Below, in pieces: positions 1 through 6,600 of a stretch of DNA of 14,784 bases. Location of the stretch: positions 1 to 14,784 of the forward strand of contig JAAMXP010006398.1 in assembly GCA_019693395.1 (NCBI GenBank), in the 5' to 3' direction. The stretch is from Ettlia oleoabundans. Its lineage: Eukaryota > Chlorophyta > Chlorophyceae > Chlamydomonadales. The position numbers and the translations under genes were made by a program. Below the pieces are notes generated by a model that worked only from the letters and a program-made list of their open reading frames with translations, had not been told where the DNA came from and made no database searches. Numbering within the stretch: the first letter of the stretch is position 1; every line of letters begins with the position of its first letter.

Positions 1-661
1 GGGTGGGGGATGGGGGGGTGGGGACACAATATCCTTCTCCAACCCCTGATCCTGCTTATTGGAAAAGATAAATAACCAAAGAGCCATTCTCACAGTGTTG
101 AAACTCTGAAAATTGGACGCACCTTTACCGCCCGTGCCCGTCCAGTCTCCATCGTCTATGTGTGTCTGGTAGGCCACAGCCGAACCTGCGGGGTAGGGTG
201 AGAACAGCATCACACTGAGCTGTTCGTTTTACCAAAGAACATGCAGCTGAGGAGCAACCGGTCAAGCTAGACAACAGTTTGCTGTGGAGGACTGCTGCCA
301 ACAGGTCGAGTGATCGAATCTTGGCGGGAGCAGTTAATAATTTCCTTCACGCAAGCCATCTGTGTCGCAAGTTCCGTTGCGGTTAGGCGGGTGTAAAACA
401 CGCACATGCTATAGCAAACATCATCAGGCATTTGAGGTTGATGCAACACTGCATGTATAATAACAACAGGGCACCACAGCTGTTTCTCCTCCGCTCCGCT
501 CAGCCAGGTGGCAGCTGCAAGCTGTGAGGCACCTCACATGGTGTATGCTTCTTGACAGCTAGTCCCTAGTCCGGCACCACCAGGCAGCATGTTTTTGACA
601 GCTGAAAAAACAGCCAGCTGCCAGGTTGTGCTGCCACCTGATGCATGCCTAGCTGCACTAC
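1..661. other. Region without a supported gene
   Basis: No exon can be supported here. A minus-strand open frame at 267-449 and another at 534-791 have ordinary shadow-like composition. One feature could matter: on the minus strand a pyrimidine-rich stretch ending in TTTTTTCAG near 613-621 is followed by a short open frame (VKNMLPGG...) that ends in TGA near 537. It could be an alternative last exon of the gene at 662-2052, whose exon contains an in-frame CAG/GTGGGC donor-like site. The match KKLLPGG versus KNMLPGG is short. A plus-strand TGTAA lies near 391 but cannot be tied to a gene. Confidence 0.4.
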
Positions 662-1070
662 CTAATGGCTGCCATATAGAATGGTACTGCCGGCTGAAAG
701 GGTCTGCCCACCTGGCAGCAGCTTCTTGATGGCTGCCACGTAAGCTTTTCGCTTCTGGGGGGTGACCTGGGCGGGTTGGAGGTCGTACCACGTCACACTA
801 ATCATGCCGGCAGGGCTGCTGCCCGGCAGGCCCGCTACCAGCTCCCCCATGCCGTTTGCCTGCAATTGGAAAACGAACGAAAATTGGAAAGAGTTTCATT
901 CGGTTCAGAAAGAAAATTGAAGGAAAAATAGAATTGAAAGTTTCCAGGTGTCATGTCGGGCGGCCCCAGGGGGAACTGGAAGAGCAAAGGAAGACGAGAG
1001 GGGAAGGATGCAGGGGCGCGCTGTGCCCCGCTGTGCCACGCTGTTCCTTGCAGCACTGCGCTGCGCTTTG

Positions 1071-1120
<50 letters not shown>

Positions 1121-2052
1121 AAAAAGTAGCCAGCAAGGATGCAAACAACCAACACCCGGCAGCAGCCCCAGCAGCAGGCTCAGCAAGAAAGAAAAGAAAG
1201 GAAGACTACGCCCGTGGGCATGGGTTGAGGAAGCCAGCAGAGGAACGGCCCTCAGGGGCTGCCTCTTGCTGGCTACCAGGGTGTGTCAACACCTGTGGCG
1301 TATACATGCATGCAAGCCAGCACCAACCAGCAGCCTCAGCTCCGGACTCAACGCTCAGCACCACCTTCCAGAGCTGCAGCAGCCACAAGGCTCAGCAGCA
1401 AGCAGCACCGCCACCGGTCCCGGCACCATCCCCAGCAAGCAACGAAGCAGCAGCGGCATCAAACAACATCAGAGCTGCACAAGCATGGGGAGCACGCAGC
1501 ATGCAGCATGCAGCAACACGATCAAGCATCAAACAGACAACAAGCTGCGCCAGCCAGGGCAGCATGCAGCGCACAGCATGCAGCATCACGATCAAGCATT
1601 AAGCAGACAACGAGCTGCGCCAGCCAGGGCAGCACACAACAGGCAACCCACAGAGAGCTTGGCTTTTGAAGTTGGCAACACCAGGTAGCCCAGCTTGAGG
1701 GTAACAATCAAGAATCAGGCAACAAGAATCAAGCAGCAAGAATCAAGCAGCAAGGATCAAGCAGCAAGAATCAAGAAACAAGAAACAAGAATCAAGCAGC
1801 AAGGATCAAGCAGCAAGGATCAAGCAGCTAGCAGCACCAGCCTCACCAGAAAGGGCTCGGACACCACCTCGGCATGCACCCTCCCGAACTTGCGCTGGTC
1901 AAAGCGAGTGCCGAGGCCGCCGGCGCGCAGCTTGGCTGCCAGCTGCCCGGCTGCCTGCATGCCTGCAGCTACTGTGCCGGGGAAGAGCAGTACGGTGTGT
2001 ACTGCCTGAGCGTGGTCCTGGGGGCTGATTGCCACCGCCAGGACAGAGGCTC
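662..2052 (-). CDS. Unrecognised protein, two 3' exons (5' end unresolved)
   Basis: Two exons read cleanly on the minus strand. The first runs 2052-1847: acceptor CTGCTGCAG, 2 nt and then 68 codons, donor CTG/GTGAGG in phase 0. The second runs 859-662: acceptor CCAATTGCAG in phase 0, 65 codons, stop TAG. Recognisable stretches are AVAISPQDHAQAVHTVLLF, GTRFDQRKFGRVHAEVV and GMISVTWYDLQPAQV, followed by a basic helix KRKAYVAAIKKLLPG. The phases agree and codon use is GC3-rich, which argues for a real gene. The family is not recognised. The preceding exon must supply one base (phase 1); a good donor, ACAG/GTGCGTAAG near 2846, would fit, but its upstream frame has no start. The last exon may instead splice out at CCAG/GTGGGC, within the LLPG codons. 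No minus-strand TGTAA is visible downstream within the window. Confidence 0.5.
1073..1120. repeat. (GCCA)12 tetranucleotide microsatellite
   Basis: Twelve perfect tandem copies of GCCA, followed by an A-run. On the minus strand it reads (TGGC)n and lies inside the predicted intron 860-1846. A perfect array of this length is expected to be length-polymorphic. Confidence 0.97.
1196..1277 (+). repeat. Dispersed repeat, copy 1
   Basis: Positions 1196-1245 match 2102-2151 at 44 of 50 positions in the same orientation. Both copies are preceded by a GAAAG-rich purine tract and, after a less conserved stretch, both end in CTGGCTACC (near 1277 and 2196). The copies sit in the two introns flanking the exon 1847-2052. 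The core TACGCCC-N-TGGGC can fold as a short hairpin. Confidence 0.75.
1505..1634. repeat. 70-bp tandem duplication
   Basis: Positions 1505-1564 and 1575-1634 match at 56 of 60 bases with a constant offset of 70. It is a simple head-to-tail duplication inside the predicted intron 860-1846. Neighbouring CAGCATG-rich sequence is related but more diverged. Confidence 0.9.
1706..1831. repeat. Heptamer array, 18 units of NNNCAAG
   Basis: Eighteen consecutive 7-bp units run without a gap. Nearly all end in CAAG: AATCAAG, CAGCAAG, GATCAAG and AAACAAG. AATCAAG or GATCAAG alternating with CAGCAAG builds a 14-bp higher-order unit. The array begins about 15 nt inside the splice donor at 1846 of the minus-strand gene. 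Confidence 0.92.
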
Positions 2053-2101
2053 CTGCAGCAGAGATTGATAGGAATTATTGCAAATCAATGAAAGAATGAA
2101 A

Positions 2102-2196
2102 GAAAGGAAGGTTACGCCCTTGGGCGTGGGTTGAGGAATCCAGCGGAGGAATCGGGCTGCCAGCCATGGCTGGGGAGCCCGCCTCTAGCTGGCTAC
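2102..2196 (+). repeat. Dispersed repeat, copy 2
   Basis: Partner of the copy at 1196-1277 (44 of 50 identical over the core, same orientation). This copy has a better hairpin, ACGCCC-TT-GGGCGT, and an extra insertion containing CAGCCATGGCTG, itself a perfect palindrome, before the shared CTGGCTACC end. Confidence 0.75.
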
Positions 2197-2683
2197 CGTA
2201 GCAGGTGAGTAAACTACGCGCGAATAGGCGGCAGGACACATGGAGCAGGAGGTGAGCGGTCAGCACACAGCAGCAGGAGAAATATACCAAGCATGAACAG
2301 GCGGCAGGGCAGGTGGGCGGAGGCCAGCTGGGGGCACATGCGGCCACAACAGAAAAGCGGGATGGGGCTGCAGCCCTTCCCCGCCGCGCACCTGGCGCCA
2401 TTCTTGCCAGGGACTGCTTGTATGCAAGCTTGAGGGCAGGGCTGAACTGCTGCCTCGTTTTTATGCCAAGCAAGGTGAGGGAGAGGAAGAGAGCGGCACG
2501 GGGGCATTCGGTGGTGCCTTTGGAGGCCGCCAGAGCCGCCGCCGCTATCCTGCAAGGTACCATGCCGGGGCAGTGCTCGGCGCGTCTTGATACTTTGTTA
2601 ACGGCTGTAACTCGACACAAACGGCCAGACCGACCGCCGGAAAACCATGGACATATGGACACCTTAAAGCGGCGCCGGCGTGA

Positions 2684-2992
2684 GGTGCCGGTCGAGCAAG
2701 TGCCTACTCCTCGGGCGCCACCCCTTGGAGCCCTCGGCGATCCGCACAAACATGTAACGCGACCAAGGCTATCCATGCAGGACCTGGCCAACTGCGCAGC
2801 TCGCGTAAGGATGCTGCATCGGCCACTGAGCGGCCTCTTACGCACCTGTCCTCCAATAACGGGGAGGCTGACGATGCCTGCGCGGTTTGGATGCGTTCCG
2901 ATGCAGCGCCGGGGAGCAGAACAGCCTGCAGGGCACGGGAAGGAGTCCAAGTTAGGTTCCAGGGCCGTGCAGAAGCCCTGATGCTTGATTTA
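2684..2992 (+). CDS. Possible terminal exon of an unknown protein (weak)
   Basis: This frame is open for about 100 codons and ends in TGA near 2990-2992. It lacks an ATG, so it would need an upstream exon; the acceptor-like CCATGCAG ending at 2780 would leave about 70 codons. The second half has mixed composition with Asp, Glu, Asn, Trp, Phe and Val (for example GEADDACAVWMRSDAA), unlike the Ala/Gln/Pro shadow frames elsewhere in the window. There is no family match, and two other long frames overlap it. Confidence 0.2.
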
Positions 2993-3625
2993 TGAGCTAT
3001 TTTCTTCTAGACCTACCAGTAATATGAACATTGCGGCCGCCTGAAGCCGGCGCCTCGGCCATGCTGGGCTATGTTCTGCAAACATCGGCTCAGCGTGCCC
3101 AGCGGCGGTGGCACACCATAGCACAAACGTGACTCAAGGTTAACAAGCGCAACGCCCGCACAATCGGCCCACAACAGCCAGGAGACGGATACCGAAGACA
3201 CCTCCACATACCGAAGATGCCAGGTCAGCGCCAGCCTGTGCAAAATAGCTGCGAGATACTGCGGAAAGGGGGCTTCTAGGCTTGTGCTTGCGTGGTTCAC
3301 CTACTAAATCACATGTGTAACCGGACCACTCGTTTACGACTGCCCCTGCTGCTGTCCAGATGCCGCCCGCAGCAGGTTCCAGTACACCAGCTGCCTTAGC
3401 GGCTCCTAGGTGCCATGCATGCGTCTGGCACTGCAAGCGGCTTTTAACGGTATACAATAGAATACAGAATAACTGATGCACAGCCCAGCAAAGTGGTTGG
3501 AACCAGCAGAAATAGAGTAGGAATCAAAACTCAAGTGGAACAAGTACAAGTACGGAACAGCATGCCAAAATATGCGTCTGCCATATGGCAGACACGCATG
3601 AACGTCCATCTGCTCTTGCTGGCAT

Positions 3626-3630
3626 TTACA
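3626..3630 (-). terminator. TGTAA polyadenylation signal of the RecQ gene
   Basis: TTACA on the plus strand reads TGTAA on the minus strand, 36 nt past the TAG stop (3668-3666) of the RecQ gene. TGTAA is the usual green-algal polyadenylation signal, and spacing and strand fit. Confidence 0.6.
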
Positions 3631-3665
3631 GAACAGTAAAAGCCGCCGCCCTGCACGCCCGCCCC

Positions 3666-6600
3666 CTAGGTTGCCTTGCGTGGCGGCTTGAACGCGCGGA
3701 ATACCGGCCGCTTAGGCGGGACGCCCACGCTGCCGCCGGTGCCAGCCGCTGCTGCGGGCGCTTGTGCTCGCTGCGTGGCGCCAGCCTGCCTGGCGCTACC
3801 ACTCGGCGCAGCTGATGCCAATGCAGGGCCGCCAGCTCCGTCCGAGACAGCACTTCCAGTGGTAGCAGCACAGCCACTGGGGCTCCGGGGCAGCTGGCCT
3901 GCCACACACACACCTGCTGCTGATGTTGTGGGGATTGGTGCCTGCCCGTGTGCCTGCTGCTGGGGCTCAGCTGTTTCTGCGACGTCTGACAGCGGCCGCT
4001 TCAGCCGGTTGGAAAGAAGTGGCAGCAGCGGCTGCCTGTTGGCTGGAGCCCTATGTGTGGGCGGGGTGGCACCGGGAGCGGCCCCTCTGGGATCCGCCGT
4101 TACCGCCACTTTCGTTGCTGCTGTGGTTCGGGACGCACTGCCAAGGCTGGCGGGCAGTGCACTGGCACCTGCAGGCAGCGATGCATGCTGCCGAGGCATG
4201 CTCCGAGGTGCCCCCACATGCCTTGCAGCAGGCGGCCGGCGCGGCTGGGCAAGCGAACGGGCTGTGGAGAAGGGGTCAACAGCCGCTGCCTTGGCAGGCG
4301 TGGCTGCATCGCCACCACTGCTGGTGCTGCCACCTTTGCCATAGCTGCCGCTGGTGGTGGAGCCAGTAGCTGCTGCACTGCGGCCCTGCCGTGGCAACTG
4401 GCCCTGCTGCTGGTCTTCACCCGCATCACAGCGGTCATAGCAGTCCCCCGCAGCCACGCCACTGCCCTCTCCTGCAGCCGCCGCTGCCTCCGCCTCTGCT
4501 GCGGCCTCCAACCTCCCCTCTAGTGCCGCCAGACGCCGCAGCATGGCTTTGGGCTCCCGGCAGAAGTCGCAGACCACCTCCCCTCGCTCCGCGGAGCACC
4601 CGACGCTGCGCTGCTCCCCGAAATAAGACAGCAGTGCCCGCCGCCGGCACCGGGGCTCCTGCAGGCATGCAACATGGCCCATGCTAGGTACAGTGAGGCA
4701 TCAGTCGAGCACCCACCAGTACTGCACAGCAGCGCCGTGGTCAGCGGGCAACAGTCAACAGCGCTGTTGTCAGTGAGTGAAGCACCACTCGAGTTGTCCG
4801 CCAAGCACGGTACAGCAGCGCTGATGCCAGCAGGCAACACCCAGCACCCAGCTAAGCAGGCCCTGGCCTCCAAGCAACATGATTGCAGCCCCCCAAACAG
4901 GCAGGCAGGCAGACGGGCATGCGGGCCTCACTCGCCTGAATGTAGGCCGCCACACCCGCCACAGAGCCCTGCCGAGCCCCCCGCTCCATCTTCCTTGCAT
5001 GCCTCAGCTCTTGGTTGGAAGCATACAGCAGGCTGACAGCAGGGGCACCGTCACGCCCTCCCCTGCTCACAACAGGCAGCGATAGGCGGGTGAGGCAAGC
5101 AGGCAAGGAGGACAGGTGGCTGCAAGAGCAGGCAATCGTGTCAGCAGGCAGGGGGTGTGAGGGATCATGAGTTTGGAAGTAAACAGGTAGGGAGGCAGAG
5201 GGATGGCATGAAGGCATGGCTATGCATCAGGTAGCGAGTTGTGGCAATCCTTATAACAGGCACGGAGGCAGAGCGATGTTATAAGGATTAACATGTGAAG
5301 GCAAGGCAAAGCATCAGGTAGCAAGTTTTGGCAAAGTCCCACCTGCCTGACTCCTGATAGAAGCCTTCTATGCTGGCTGGAGGGTCCCAGTGCACCTGCA
5401 GCCAAGCAAATGCCAGAGCACGGGCAAACAAGGGAGTCCAGCTGGCTCATTCTGAAGAAGCGGCAAACACCACCACCACCACCACCGCCACCAGCAGCAG
5501 CAGCAGCAATGCTGAGGGCTCATGCAGGCTTCATCAGTGCCAGCGGTACAACATCAGAATAGGCTTGCAAGTTGCAAAAAGCATCTTTTGTGGCAATGGA
5601 GATGGGCCTAGCATGCCTGCCTGCCTGCCCTGCCTGCCTCCCTGCCAGCCCAGTCTGCCTGCCTTGCCTGCATGACTGCCTGACTAATCTGCCTGCCTCT
5701 TCACTTAAACCAGGGCTGAACCAGCGGAACTGCGTGGAACCCAAGGGGCAAGCTGCAACTCACCACAAACCGCACATCCGACTTGTCTATTCCCATGCCT
5801 GCAGCAGAAAGGGGAAAGGTCGGGGTGATATCAGGAAGTAAATCTAAATGACAATGCAGACAATGCAGAGCTAATGTAAGCAAAAACGACCATGGAAAGC
5901 TTGGTGCATGGTGCCTAAGGCAACATGGCCGTAGCGGGCAGGCCGGCAGGCCGGCACTTGCTCTTGTGACACAAGGTAGCACCATTGGGGCCACACAGCC
6001 CTCCCACATCAGCGATGACAACACTTTTCAGCAGCAGCGTGCTAGCACAATGGCAGCAGCGTCGCATCACGGTACTCCCACATCAAAATGACAGATCCCT
6101 CCCGCAGCAGCAGAATGGCAGCAGCGTGGCATCTCGGTGCTCACCAAAGGCGATGGTGGCACACACTATCGCGTAATCCCCCTCTGTCCAGCCCGCCTGA
6201 ATCTGCACGGGTTGCAGGGGGGGAGCCAGCTCAGCGGATGGCGGTACGGTGTCACCTAGGGGTTCCACTTCATCCGCTGAGCTGTGTACCGTTTGCTAAT
6301 CTGTGCTGGATTGAGCCAGCCAGGCATGTAAGCCGGCCTCCCCCACAAGTATTTCGCCCTCCCATTCTATCCGTCCTCACGTAGCCTGCCACCTTGCCTT
6401 ACCAAGCATTACAGTTCCAGTTTGCCTACTAGAAAAGGCATGGGAGTACACAGCCATTGCTCGCAGTCCAGCAACGACCCCTTCCCACCTTGGACCGCTG
6501 CTGCTGGTCCTTGCCGGCATGATAGGCTGCGCAGTCAATGCCGGCATCCCCAAGCTGCCCCGCCAGCCAGTCGCATGTGGCACGAAGGCGAGCGTACACT

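Larger units (their letters stand above)
860..1846 (-). other. 987-nt repeat-rich intron
   Basis: This is the predicted intron between the two exons of the minus-strand gene at 662-2052. It has a GTGAGG donor at 1846 and a TTGCAG acceptor at 860. It is longer than any of the RecQ introns in the window (144-478 nt) and most of its length is simple or tandem repeat: a heptamer array beside the donor, a 70-bp duplication, a GCCA microsatellite and one copy of a dispersed repeat. Long open frames on the plus strand here (856-1602, 948-1688, 1283-1669) translate the CAG/GCA-rich repeats and are not supported as genes. Confidence 0.5.
2197..3665. other. Mostly non-coding region with ambiguous open frames
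   Basis: Both strands carry long open frames (plus 2313-2981, 222 codons; minus 2075-2950, opening at TTG), but neither has recognisable motifs and they overlap antisense. A third possibility is a plus-strand frame open from 2684 to a TGA near 2990. It has no ATG at its head, but its amino acid composition is more protein-like (HLSSNNGEADD, CRAREGVQVRFQGRAEAL), so it could be a terminal exon. A minus-strand donor ACAG/GTGCGTAAG at 2846/2845 could belong to the 5' part of the gene at 662-2052. Between about 2990 and 3625 I see nothing convincing. The RecQ 3' UTR enters from the right. Confidence 0.35.

Noticed and set aside
856..1688. Plus-strand ORFs of 248, 246 and 128 codons
   Set aside because: They translate GCCA, CAGCATG and CAG-rich repeats in several frames at once and lie inside an intron predicted from two good minus-strand exons.
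1706..1831. CRISPR-like array
   Set aside because: The units are 7 bp with no spacers, so this is a minisatellite.
3676..4687. Long plus-strand ORFs (222, 148, 156 and 98 codons) opposite the RecQ tail
   Set aside because: They are antisense shadows of the GC-rich, low-complexity RecQ last exon, whose frame is fixed by the zinc-binding motif.
5343..5395. RecQ as a pseudogene because motifs occur in different frames
   Set aside because: All frame changes fall at consensus splice sites and the joined exons have no stop or missing motif.
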